DNA of 64,000 bases from Nevskiales bacterium (GTDB lineage Bacteria; Pseudomonadota; Gammaproteobacteria; Steroidobacterales; GCA-2729495): NCBI GenBank assembly GCA_011526045.1, contig WYBE01000050.1:1-64000 (forward strand), read 5' to 3'. Position 1 is the first letter of the stretch. Each line of letters begins with the position of its first letter. The translations under genes were made by a program, and so were the position numbers. This document shows, piece by piece, positions 35,246-42,777 of the stretch. Below the pieces are notes generated by a model. The model searched no databases. It saw nothing but the letters and a program-made list of their open reading frames with translations, and had not been told where the DNA came from.

Positions 35246-36297
35246 GTTTCATTGCCAAACCGAAGGTTTCGCATCCGGGCCTGCCGCGCAATGCGCTCGG
35301 ACTCACGCTGCGCGACTACGAAGGCGGGATGTCCACGCTGTGCGCCGGCTGCGGGCACGACTCCATCACTGCCGCGCTCGTTCAGGCGGCCTTCGAGCTG
35401 TCGATTCCGCCCCATCGCATGGCCAAGCTCTCCGGCATCGGCTGCTCGTCGAAGACGCCGGCGTATTTCGCCTCGGCATCCCACGGATTCAATTCCGTCC
35501 ACGGGCGCATGGCGAGCGTTGCCACCGGTGCCAATGCGGCCAACGGGCAACTGCACTACATCGGCGTGTCCGGCGACGGCGACACCCTTTCCATCGGCCT
35601 CGGGCAGTTCTGCCATGCGGTACGCCGCAACCTGAACATGCTCTACGTCCTCGAGAACAACGGCGTGTACGGCCTCACCAAGGGGCAGTTCTCGGCCTCG
35701 GCGGACGTGGGCAGCAAGGCGAAGAAGGGCGAGGTGAACCAGCAGCCGCCGATCGACCCCTGCCAGCTGGCGTTGTCCATAGGCTGCACGTTTGTGGCGC
35801 GCAGCTTCTCGGGCGACAAGGATCAGCTGGTGCCGTTACTGAAGGCAGGCCTGAGCCATCGCGGGTTTGCGATGGTGGACGTGATCTCGCCCTGCGTGAC
35901 GTTCAATGACCACGAGGGCTCCACCAAGAGCTACGACTTCACCCGCAAGCACTTCCATGCGGCGATCTATGCGGACTATGTGCCGCCGGCGACCGAGATC
36001 CGCTCACGCCAGGTGGCCGGCTCGGTGCGCGAGGTCACCATGCACGACGGCAGCCGGTTGTTGCTGCACAAGGTCGGTGCGGACTACGACCCATCCGACC
36101 GCGTAGCCGCCTTCGAATACCTTTCGCGCCGGCAGTCCGAAGGCCAGATCGTCACCGGGCTGCTGTTCATCGATGAGGGCAAGCCGGACATGCACGAGGT
36201 CCAGAATCTGGCCACCGAGCCGCTCAATACGATGGGTTACGCCAACCTGAACCCTGGCCAGAAGGCGCTCGACGCAATCCAGGCGCGGTTCCGCTGA
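35242..36297 (+). CDS. 2-oxoacid:acceptor oxidoreductase, beta subunit
   Basis: A 351-residue thiamine-diphosphate subunit, KorB-like. It opens with the CAGCGH cluster-ligand motif, then GIGCSS, and the ThDP/Mg motif GDGDTLSIGLGQ...NNGVYGLTKGQ, which is typical of this enzyme class. The C-terminal 80 residues extend past the core as in other KorB proteins. It completes a catalytic unit with the fused alpha subunit just upstream. Confidence 0.92.
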   Translation: MSFIAKPKVSHPGLPRNALGLTLRDYEGGMSTLCAGCGHDSITAALVQAAFELSIPPHRMAKLSGIGCSSKTPAYFASASHGFNSVHGRMASVATGANAANGQLHYIGVSGDGDTLSIGLGQFCHAVRRNLNMLYVLENNGVYGLTKGQFSASADVGSKAKKGEVNQQPPIDPCQLALSIGCTFVARSFSGDKDQLVPLLKAGLSHRGFAMVDVISPCVTFNDHEGSTKSYDFTRKHFHAAIYADYVPPATEIRSRQVAGSVREVTMHDGSRLLLHKVGADYDPSDRVAAFEYLSRRQSEGQIVTGLLFIDEGKPDMHEVQNLATEPLNTMGYANLNPGQKALDAIQARFR

Positions 36298-36372
36298 TCC
36301 GCGCGAGGCTGGCCGGTATGACGGCGGACACCGTGGTGACCGAATTCCTCATCCGGCCGGCAGGTTCCCTCC

Positions 36373-36657
36373 GTGTTCTCTGAGCTGGGCAGGCGCGGCT
36401 ATCGGCTGGCCCGCCAGGTGGCGGTCGCCGTGATCGGCGGAACGGTGCTGCTGGTGGGGCTGATCATGTTCGTCACCCCGGGCCCTGCGTTGCTGGTCGT
36501 TCCGCTCGGGCTGGCCATCCTCGCCCTGGAGTTTGCCTGGGCCCGCAACTGGCTGCAGCGCCTGAAGGACAAGCTCGGCCCCGAGCAGCTGAATGGCTAT
36601 CTGAACAAGGCGCGCAATTTCGGCAGGACGCCGAAGCCGCCGCCGGGCGATCCCTAG
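36373..36657 (+). CDS. Small membrane protein of the PGPGW / TIGR02611 type
   Basis: A 94-residue protein with two closely spaced membrane helices (about residues 17-37 and 40-58) joined by the VTPGPALLVVPLGLAILALEF motif that marks this family. The C-terminus is basic then Pro-rich. The start is GTG 36373; a weak site precedes it. Function is unknown. It lies 75 bases after the oxidoreductase operon and may be co-transcribed. Confidence 0.75.
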   Translation: MFSELGRRGYRLARQVAVAVIGGTVLLVGLIMFVTPGPALLVVPLGLAILALEFAWARNWLQRLKDKLGPEQLNGYLNKARNFGRTPKPPPGDP

Positions 36658-36845
36658 ACCGGGCGCGGGAAAAATTCCCAAAAAAAGACTCTGCGCGGAT
36701 CTGCGTGAATGCGCTGGGTCGTCAGTGGGCGATGCGGTGGTCGCGCCCACCGCTTCTGCGGCGTAACGACGCGCGTGGTCTCAGGCGACGACTGCAGTGC
36801 GGATGCGATGGCCTGGGGGCCGCGCCCCCGAGACCAAGGACGTCG
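36658..36845. other. Intergenic stretch with hairpins
   Basis: No gene. Contains GGGAA-AAA-TTCCC near 36670, a perfect 7-bp stem GCGGTGG/CCACCGC at 36734-36753, and a GGGGGC/GCCCCC hairpin just before the dispersed repeat. These may belong to the same element as the repeat, but the matching part of copy A lies outside the window. Confidence 0.4.
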
Positions 36846-36929
36846 AGTGGCGCGCACTCCACAGCGAGCATGCCTGCGAGGGCATCCGCAGGGCCAGCCG
36901 GCGGCGAGGCCCGGGGATGGGCAGAGTCC
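36846..36929. repeat. Dispersed repeat, copy B
   Basis: Matches bases 1-84 with five transitions and no gaps. It lies 25 bases beyond the T-tract of the minus-strand RNA terminator (T8 at 36955-36962). Copy A likewise lies beyond a minus-strand T-tract. Confidence 0.8.
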
Positions 36930-36954
36930 GGCGCCCGCCGGTCCGACAAGAATC

Positions 36955-37010
36955 AAAAAAAACGGGTCCGCATGGAGCCTTTAGGGGGGGATGGCGCCCA
37001 TGCGAACCCG
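36955..37010 (-). terminator. Strong intrinsic terminator with a C-rich loop
   Basis: On the minus strand, CGGGTTCGCATGG pairs with CCATGCGGACCCG (one mismatch), then T8 and GATTCTT. The apical loop holds CATCCCCCCCTAAAG. This is the best terminator in the window and closes the transcript starting near 37387. Confidence 0.85.
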
Positions 37011-37140
37011 TGAGGCAGGCCTCCGGGGGGGGTGGAGACCTGCCGGAGCGCAACGACCGAGTACCAACCGGGCTCTGTCGCGGCGCTCCGCGCGTTCTCC
37101 GCGACGCGCCCCGGGAGGATCAGAACGGGCGCGTGCGGAG
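36955..37140 (-). ncRNA. Candidate regulatory RNA with four hairpins and C-rich loops
   Basis: Minus-strand order: hairpin 1 (37140-37097), a long stem CTCCGC-ACGCGCC closed by its complement with loop GTTCTGATCCTCCC; hairpin 2 (37090-37044), stem CGGAGCGC/GCGCTCCG; hairpin 3 (37044-37014), an 11-bp stem GGCAGGTCTCC/GGAGGCCTGCC with loop ACCCCCCCC; hairpin 4, the terminator (37010-36963) with seven C's in its loop, then T8. One loop carries CCTCC, which pairs with Shine-Dalgarno sequences. C-rich loops are known in regulatory RNAs such as sX13 of Xanthomonas and the CcsR RNAs of Rhodobacter. It lies in the 3' region of a small-protein gene behind a sigma54 promoter, so it may be made by processing that mRNA. 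Confidence 0.75.
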
Positions 37141-37178
37141 GGGGATTTCAGTGTCTGTCTGTCAGCGGCTCCTGTCGG

Positions 37179-37346
37179 TTACAGGCTCAGCGCCGAGGCC
37201 GGCAGAACCTGCCGGGACATATCGACCGTGTGAGCTGTGAACCCGGCATTGATCGCTGCAAACACCAGCCAAGTGGCCAATGCGGCCAACGCCAGCGCGG
37301 GCAACCGCTCGCGCGAGTCTTTCAATATCCTGTTCTCGGGTTCCAT
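37179..37346 (-). CDS. 55-residue membrane peptide, function unknown
   Basis: A charged N-terminus (MEPENRILKDSRER) is followed by one hydrophobic helix (about residues 15-37, ALAALATWLVFAAINAGF) and a short polar tail. ATG 37346 follows AGGAAAGG at 7-base spacing, a strong site. An earlier in-frame ATG at 37388 would lie at or before the predicted transcription start (37387), so the shorter form is preferred. It is the only gene between the sigma54 promoter and the C-rich RNA, so both products should be made together. I recognise no family. Confidence 0.7.
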   Translation of the reverse strand: MEPENRILKDSRERLPALALAALATWLVFAAINAGFTAHTVDMSRQVLPASALSL

Positions 37347-37397
37347 ATCTCTGCCTTTCCTGTTGATGCGCAGCCCTGAGGCCCGCAATACTCCTAC

Positions 37398-37413
37398 TGC
37401 ACGTTCCGTGCCA
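37398..37413 (-). promoter_or_regulatory. Sigma54 (RpoN) promoter
   Basis: Minus-strand TGGCACGGAACGTGCA matches the consensus TGGCACG-N4-TTGCW at 11 of 12 defined bases, with GG and GC correctly 10 bases apart. Predicted start is near 37387, giving a 41-base leader to the small membrane protein gene. Confidence 0.8.
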
Positions 37414-37461
37414 GATAGTCATTGACCGGAAAAACAAAGAGTTAGGGTTGTTAGTGCGCTC

Positions 37462-37490
37462 ACGAGAAATCGTCAATAACGAGAAATCGT
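37462..37490. promoter_or_regulatory. Paired dyad operators, candidate enhancer (UAS) for the sigma54 promoter
   Basis: ACGAGAAATCGT occurs twice, at 37462-37473 and 37479-37490. Each is an ACGA-N4-TCGT dyad. Their centres are about 80 and 97 bases upstream of the predicted sigma54 start site, a classic enhancer position. A weaker third copy (ACGATAATCCGT) is at 37502-37513. The second copy abuts the -35 of the divergent activator gene. Confidence 0.7.
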
Positions 37491-37518
37491 TGGCAATAAA
37501 CACGATAATCCGTATTCT
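37490..37518 (+). promoter_or_regulatory. Sigma70-type promoter of the activator gene, probably leaderless
   Basis: TTGGCA (37490-37495), 17 bases, TATTCT (37513-37518). The ATG at 37525 is where transcription would begin, and there is no Shine-Dalgarno sequence. The enhancer operators overlap or touch this promoter, so the activator may repress itself. Confidence 0.5.
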
Positions 37519-37524
37519 GGCGAT

Positions 37525-39372
37525 ATGAACTCGACACCCCCACTGGACCGGGCGGGATTGCTGCGCAGTCTGCCGGTGCTCATCACGGTGATGGACGGCG
37601 AGGGGCGTTTCCTCGACGTCAGCGCCGGCTGGGAACGTTCCACCGGGTATTCCCGCGAGGAAATGCAAGGCTTGCGACCGGAGGACATCGCCACTGCGGA
37701 CAGTTCGGCGCGGATCCGCGCAGAGCATCTGCCGTGCTACCGGCGTACCGGCAAGCTGCAACGCGTGCCGGTGGAGTTCTATGCCAAGGATCGACGCGTG
37801 CTGGAACTGCTGGCCACGACGGTTGCTGTCTGCGGGCCGGACGGCGCGCGCCTGCCGTACTCCGTGTCCCTGTTCGAGGCACCCTCCGATCGCGAACGCT
37901 TCGAGCGGCGCTACCTCGACCTCTATGAGTCCACCCCCGCGATGCTGCACACGGTGGACGCGGAGGGGCGGATTACCGCGGTCAGCAATCACTGGCTCGC
38001 CAAGCTCGGCTACCAGCGCAACGAGATCATCGGCCGCTCGATCCTCGACTTCATCACGGACGAATCGCGCCAGCCGCTGATGGCAGGCCGGCTGCAGGAC
38101 CAGATCAGGCAGGGCGATGTGCAGAACGTCCCCCGGCAGATGCTCACCCGCAATGGCGAGGTGCTCGACGTGCTGCTGTCGGCCCGCGCCGAACGCGACG
38201 AGGAAGGCCGCGTCCTGCGGTTGCTGGTTGCGGCGAAGGACGTCACCGAGCGCAACCGGGCGGAGGCGCGGTTGCGCGAGGCCTATGGCGAAATCGCCCG
38301 GCTGAAGGAAGAACTCGAGCGCGAGCGCGATTACCTGCGCGAGGAAGTCAACGTATCGATGAACTTCGGGCGCATCGTCGGGGAGAGCCCGGCACTCACG
38401 GCGATGCTGGCCCGCATCGAGGCCGTGGCGGCAACCCCGGCGAGCGTCTTGATCGTCGGCGAGACGGGTTCCGGCAAGGAGCTGGTGGCCCATGCGATTC
38501 ACGCCCGCAGCCGGCGCGCCGAAGGCCCGCTGGTCAAGGTCAATTGCGCCGCGATTCCCGACGAACTCTTCGAGAGCGAGTTCTTCGGCCACGTGCGCGG
38601 TGCCTTCACCGGGGCCCACCGCGATCGTATCGGGCGCTTCGAACTCGCCGACGGCGGCACCATCTTCCTCGACGAGGTGGGCGAGATCCCGCTCGCGCTG
38701 CAGGGCAAGCTGCTGCGTGTCCTGCAGGAGAAGGAGTTCGAGCGGGTCGGCGACGACCGCACGCGGACGGTGGACGTGCGGGTGATCGCCGCGACCAACA
38801 AGGACCTCGAGCGTGCGGTTGAGGCCGGGGAGTTCCGCGAGGATCTGTACTACCGGCTCAGCGTCTTTCCCGTTCACGTACCGCCGCTGCGCAAGCGCGG
38901 GGATGACGTCGTGCAGCTGGCGACGCACTTCCTCGAGCAGGTCTGCCGGCAGTTCGGCCGTCCCTGTCCCAAGTTGACGCAGGGCCAGGTCGAGGCGCTG
39001 CGCCGCTATGACTGGCCCGGCAACGTGAGGGAGCTGAAGAACGTGATCGAGCGCGCAGTGATCCTGTCGCGCGGCGATGTGCTGCGCCTTGATCTGTCCC
39101 TGAGCGAGGCCAGCCCGGCCACGGGTGCTGCCGTGCCGGAGCCGGCCGGCGAGACGCGGACCACGGGTTTCGTTACCGAGGCGCAGATGCGCGACCAGCA
39201 ACGCCGCAACCTGGTCAATGCGCTGGAGGCGGCTGGCTGGCGGATCTCGGGCAAGGGTGGCGCCGCGGAGCTGTTGGGCGTGCGCCCGACGACGCTCGCC
39301 GACCGCATGCGCTCGCTCGGCGTCGAACGCCCGGCCCGGCGCGGCCGCCAGCGCAAGACCAGCACGGCGTAG
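37525..39372 (+). CDS. PAS-PAS sigma54-dependent transcriptional activator
   Basis: A 615-residue enhancer-binding protein. Two PAS domains (about residues 10-120 and 130-245) are followed by a coiled-coil linker (about 250-280). The AAA+ domain has Walker A GETGSGKE (near 312), the sigma54-contact loop GAFTGA (near 359) and Walker B GGTIFLDE (near 377). A C-terminal Fis-type helix-turn-helix (about 555-605) resembles that of FhlA-like activators. It lacks a receiver domain, so the signal is probably sensed by the PAS domains (redox, ligand or gas). The divergent sigma54 promoter with paired operators is its most likely target. Conserved motifs are all intact. Confidence 0.93.
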   Translation: MNSTPPLDRAGLLRSLPVLITVMDGEGRFLDVSAGWERSTGYSREEMQGLRPEDIATADSSARIRAEHLPCYRRTGKLQRVPVEFYAKDRRVLELLATTVAVCGPDGARLPYSVSLFEAPSDRERFERRYLDLYESTPAMLHTVDAEGRITAVSNHWLAKLGYQRNEIIGRSILDFITDESRQPLMAGRLQDQIRQGDVQNVPRQMLTRNGEVLDVLLSARAERDEEGRVLRLLVAAKDVTERNRAEARLREAYGEIARLKEELERERDYLREEVNVSMNFGRIVGESPALTAMLARIEAVAATPASVLIVGETGSGKELVAHAIHARSRRAEGPLVKVNCAAIPDELFESEFFGHVRGAFTGAHRDRIGRFELADGGTIFLDEVGEIPLALQGKLLRVLQEKEFERVGDDRTRTVDVRVIAATNKDLERAVEAGEFREDLYYRLSVFPVHVPPLRKRGDDVVQLATHFLEQVCRQFGRPCPKLTQGQVEALRRYDWPGNVRELKNVIERAVILSRGDVLRLDLSLSEASPATGAAVPEPAGETRTTGFVTEAQMRDQQRRNLVNALEAAGWRISGKGGAAELLGVRPTTLADRMRSLGVERPARRGRQRKTSTA

Positions 39373-39386
39373 TCGCAGCAGCGACA

Positions 39387-39392
39387 TATAAT
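39387..39392 (+). promoter_or_regulatory. Candidate -10 element giving a leaderless mRNA
   Basis: A perfect TATAAT is followed after only 6 bases by the ATG at 39399, and no Shine-Dalgarno sequence intervenes. The start site would coincide with the initiation codon. Confidence 0.45.
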
Positions 39393-39398
39393 CCGGCC

Positions 39399-40043
39399 AT
39401 GGCGAATCTGATCACGCTGAGCCGTCTGCTGCTGCTGATCGTGGTGGTTGTCGTTGCCTACCAGCCCCCGTCGTGGTGGCAGTTCCTGAATGTGCCGCTC
39501 CTGATCGTCGTCTTCGTGACGGACGGGCTGGATGGCTACGTCGCGCGCCGGCGTGGCGAGACGAGCCTGTTCGGCGCCATGCTCGACATCGCCGGTGACC
39601 GCATCGTGGAACTCACGATGTGGATCGTGCTGGCCGATCTCGATCTGTTGCCGGTCTGGGTGCCGCTGGTGTTCGTGATCCGCGGCACTATCGTCGATGC
39701 GATCCGCGCCAGCCAGACCGCGAGCAGCCACCAGAGTCCGTTTGCAATGATGCAGTCGGCACTCGGCCGGTGGCTGGTCGCCGGCAAGTTCATGCGGATC
39801 TTCTACGCGGTGCTGAAGGCGCACGCGTTCTGCTGGTTGCTGTTCATTCAGCCGATGCCGGCGCTGATCCCCCAGATCTGGGCGCAATGGGGTGCGCTGA
39901 TGACCGGCATCGGTGCCGCGCTCGTGTACCTGTCGGTGGCGATCTGCCTGGTGCGCGGCCTGCCGGTGATCGTCGAGTTCGCCTACCAGGAGCGGCACAC
40001 CCTGCTCGGCAAACTCATGCCACAGCAAACCGGACGGCACTGA
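39399..40043 (+). CDS. CDP-alcohol phosphatidyltransferase family protein
   Basis: A 214-residue multi-span membrane enzyme with the full catalytic motif, DGLDGYVAR followed by G-x3-D-x3-D (GAMLDIAGD). Such enzymes transfer a phosphatidyl group from CDP-diacylglycerol to an alcohol. It is most like PgsA-type phosphatidylglycerophosphate synthases, but the acceptor cannot be fixed from the motif. The HAD phosphatase gene begins 3 bases after its stop codon, and a phosphatase would suit a phosphatidylglycerophosphate product; that pairing is inferred. Confidence 0.88.
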   Translation: MANLITLSRLLLLIVVVVVAYQPPSWWQFLNVPLLIVVFVTDGLDGYVARRRGETSLFGAMLDIAGDRIVELTMWIVLADLDLLPVWVPLVFVIRGTIVDAIRASQTASSHQSPFAMMQSALGRWLVAGKFMRIFYAVLKAHAFCWLLFIQPMPALIPQIWAQWGALMTGIGAALVYLSVAICLVRGLPVIVEFAYQERHTLLGKLMPQQTGRH

Positions 40044-40046
40044 GGC

Positions 40047-40769
40047 GTGGCACTCGCCCTGTTCGACATCGACGGCACACTGGTTGCGGGGCCGAGTACC
40101 GAGAAACGCTTCTTCCTCGAACTACTTCGCCGTGGGCGCATCGGGCCGCGCCAGGTGCTCGGGTTTATCTGGTTCCTGTTGCGCTATGCGCCACGATATG
40201 GCCGTCACGTGTTCAAGAAGAACAAGGCCTATCTCGCCTGGCTGCGGGAAGAGGACGTTCGGGCGATGGTTCCCGGCTGGGTGGAGCGCTCTCTCGCGCA
40301 GGCGTGGTACACGCCCTGCATCGAACGCCTGCGCCGCCATCAGCAGGCCGGTGACCACGTCGTGCTGGTTTCCGGCACGCCGCAGTTCGTGGCCGAAGGC
40401 ATCGGCGCGGCCCTCGGGGTCGACGCGGTGATCGGCAGCGGCTGCATCGTGGAAGGCGGGCGCTTTCGGGCGCGCCCGCCCTCGAGTCACCCGTTCCGCG
40501 ACGAGAAGGCGGCCATCCTCGAGGCGCTGTCGCGCCGCTACGGCGTGGCTGCGGCGCAGGCCGCCGCCTATGGCGATTCGATCTACGACCTGCCGCTGCT
40601 GCGTGCGGCCGGCACCGCGGTCGCGGTACGCCCCGACAGCGAGCTGCTCGCGGTCGCCCGCGAGGCCGGCTGGGAGGTGATCGGTCCGCCACGCCGGGGA
40701 ATGCTGGAGCGGATCATGACACGCGCGGGCAGCGACGTTTCTGCGGCCCGGGCCGACCCGCGGCGCTAG
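40047..40769 (+). CDS. HAD-IB family phosphatase
   Basis: A 240-residue hydrolase with motif I FDIDGTLV (nucleophile Asp), motif II VLVSGTP (Ser), a conserved Lys (DEKA) and motif IV YGDSIYDLPLL. The helical insert between motifs I and II defines the HAD-IB group shared with SerB and PgpC-like phosphatases. Start is GTG 40047, 3 bases after the CDP-alcohol transferase stop. The context suggests dephosphorylation of a phospholipid precursor, though phosphoserine phosphatase-like activity is possible. Confidence 0.88.
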   Translation: MALALFDIDGTLVAGPSTEKRFFLELLRRGRIGPRQVLGFIWFLLRYAPRYGRHVFKKNKAYLAWLREEDVRAMVPGWVERSLAQAWYTPCIERLRRHQQAGDHVVLVSGTPQFVAEGIGAALGVDAVIGSGCIVEGGRFRARPPSSHPFRDEKAAILEALSRRYGVAAAQAAAYGDSIYDLPLLRAAGTAVAVRPDSELLAVAREAGWEVIGPPRRGMLERIMTRAGSDVSAARADPRR

Positions 40770-40871
40770 CCGACGGACGACGCCCGGGCGCGATCGCGCT
40801 GGACCCTTGCGCCGCAGTTTCGGCACAATCGGCGTCGTTCATTCTCACCAGCCCCCGGATAACATTCAGTA

Positions 40872-42293
40872 ATGCGTTTCAGACCGCATTGGGCGGCCGT
40901 GATGGCCGTGTTCCTCTGCCTCGGCGCCGAGGCGGCGGATACGGTGCAGGGCCTGCCGGAGACGGTGGTCAGGGCGCTTGTGAAGGCGAAGATTCCGCCC
41001 GCGTCGTTCAGCGTACAGGTGCAGGAGATCGGCGCCGACAAGCCACTGCTGGCATACCAGGCGGATACGCCGCGCAATCCGGCGTCCACCATCAAGTTGC
41101 TGACGACCTTCCTCGGCCTCGAGGCGCTCGGCCCGACCTACGTCTGGAAAACCACCGCGCTGTCGCGGGCGGCGCCCCGCGGCGGCGTGCTCGATGGCGA
41201 CCTCTACCTCAAGGGCTATGGCGACCCCTACCTGGTGCTCGAGCGGTTCTGGCTGCTGGTGCGCGAGCTGCGCCTGCGCGGCGTGCGCGAGATCCGCGGT
41301 GATCTCGTGATCGACAACACGTTCTTCGATGTCGGGGGTGCCCGCCCGGGCGATTTCGACGGCCGGCCCTACAGCCCCTACAACCTGGTTCCCGACGCGC
41401 TGCTGGTGAATTTCCAGTCGGTGAACTTCATGTTCCGGCCGGATCCCGCCGCGAATCGCGTGGAGATCCTGGCCGATCCGCTGCCGGCGAATCTCCGCAT
41501 CCGCAACCAGGTGCAGCTGGTGGACGGGCGCTGTACCGGCCGCAGCAACCGCATCAATTTCACGGTGGCCGAGAATGGCGGGCGCGAGGAGGCGACCTTC
41601 ACGGGACGATTCAGCCGCCAGTGCGGCGAGTACCGCGTGGCGCGCTCCCTGCTGACCGGGCCGTCTTACGCGTACGGGCTGTTTCGCGCGCTCTGGGAGG
41701 AGAGCGGCGGCACCATCCGTGGGCACATGCGGGTGGCGCCGGCAGACCCGGCCCTGAAGACCCTGGCACGGCTGGAGTCGGTACCGCTGGCCGACGTCAT
41801 TACCGGCATCAACAAGTTCAGCAACAACGTCATGGCGCGGCACCTGTTGCTTACCCTCGGTGCCGAACGTTTCGGTGCGCCGGCCACGGTCGAGAAGGGC
41901 CAGCGGGCGGCCGCGGCCGAGCTGGCACGCCTGGGGTTGTCGTTCCCGGAGCTCGATATCGGCAATGGCGCGGGCCTCGCGCGGGAGACGCGCATTTCGG
42001 CCCGCAGCCTCACCCGTGTGCTGCTGGCCGCCGAATCGAGCCCGTTCAGCGTCGAGTTCGAGTCGTCACTGGCGCTGCCCGGCCTCGACGGTACGCTGCG
42101 CCGTCGTTTCCGTAACGAGGATTTCACCGAGGGCATGCACCTGAAGACGGGCACCCTGAACGGTGTGCGGGCGCTGGCGGGTTACGTGCGGGCCCGGTCC
42201 GGGCGCAAATTCGCGGTTACGATGATCCAGAATGCGAACGGCTGGGGCGATGAGGCGCAGGCCGCCATGTTGCGCTGGGTATACCAGCACTAG
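40872..42293 (+). CDS. dacB: D-alanyl-D-alanine carboxypeptidase/endopeptidase (PBP4 type)
   Basis: A 473-residue periplasmic peptidoglycan hydrolase of the S13 family. A signal sequence (about residues 1-22) precedes the penicillin-binding core: STIK (S72, K75), SNN (in NKFSNNVMARH) and KTG (KTGTLNG). The long insert between SxxK and SxN is the usual PBP4 extra domain. It trims or cuts peptide cross-links. Length matches the family. Confidence 0.93.
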   Translation: MRFRPHWAAVMAVFLCLGAEAADTVQGLPETVVRALVKAKIPPASFSVQVQEIGADKPLLAYQADTPRNPASTIKLLTTFLGLEALGPTYVWKTTALSRAAPRGGVLDGDLYLKGYGDPYLVLERFWLLVRELRLRGVREIRGDLVIDNTFFDVGGARPGDFDGRPYSPYNLVPDALLVNFQSVNFMFRPDPAANRVEILADPLPANLRIRNQVQLVDGRCTGRSNRINFTVAENGGREEATFTGRFSRQCGEYRVARSLLTGPSYAYGLFRALWEESGGTIRGHMRVAPADPALKTLARLESVPLADVITGINKFSNNVMARHLLLTLGAERFGAPATVEKGQRAAAAELARLGLSFPELDIGNGAGLARETRISARSLTRVLLAAESSPFSVEFESSLALPGLDGTLRRRFRNEDFTEGMHLKTGTLNGVRALAGYVRARSGRKFAVTMIQNANGWGDEAQAAMLRWVYQH

Positions 42294-42346
42294 GCGCCCG
42301 GCGCGAAATTACTGCGAAGTCGACGGGCTTCGTTTTAGAATCCTGA

Positions 42347-42727
<381 letters not shown>

Positions 42728-42777
42728 CCGGCAGGCGTGATCGGGCGGCGGGGGCGCCCGGGATGGGGGAGGACCGT

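Noticed and set aside
36667..36685. GGGAA-AAA-TTCCC followed by A7 as a terminator
   Set aside because: On the plus strand it is followed by A's, and on the minus strand the T-tract comes before the hairpin, so polarity is wrong for either strand.
36705..37240. Small open frames on both strands in the repeat/RNA region
   Set aside because: They cross palindromes and homopolymer runs, lack ribosome sites, and the repeat copies change the encoded residues without coding constraint.
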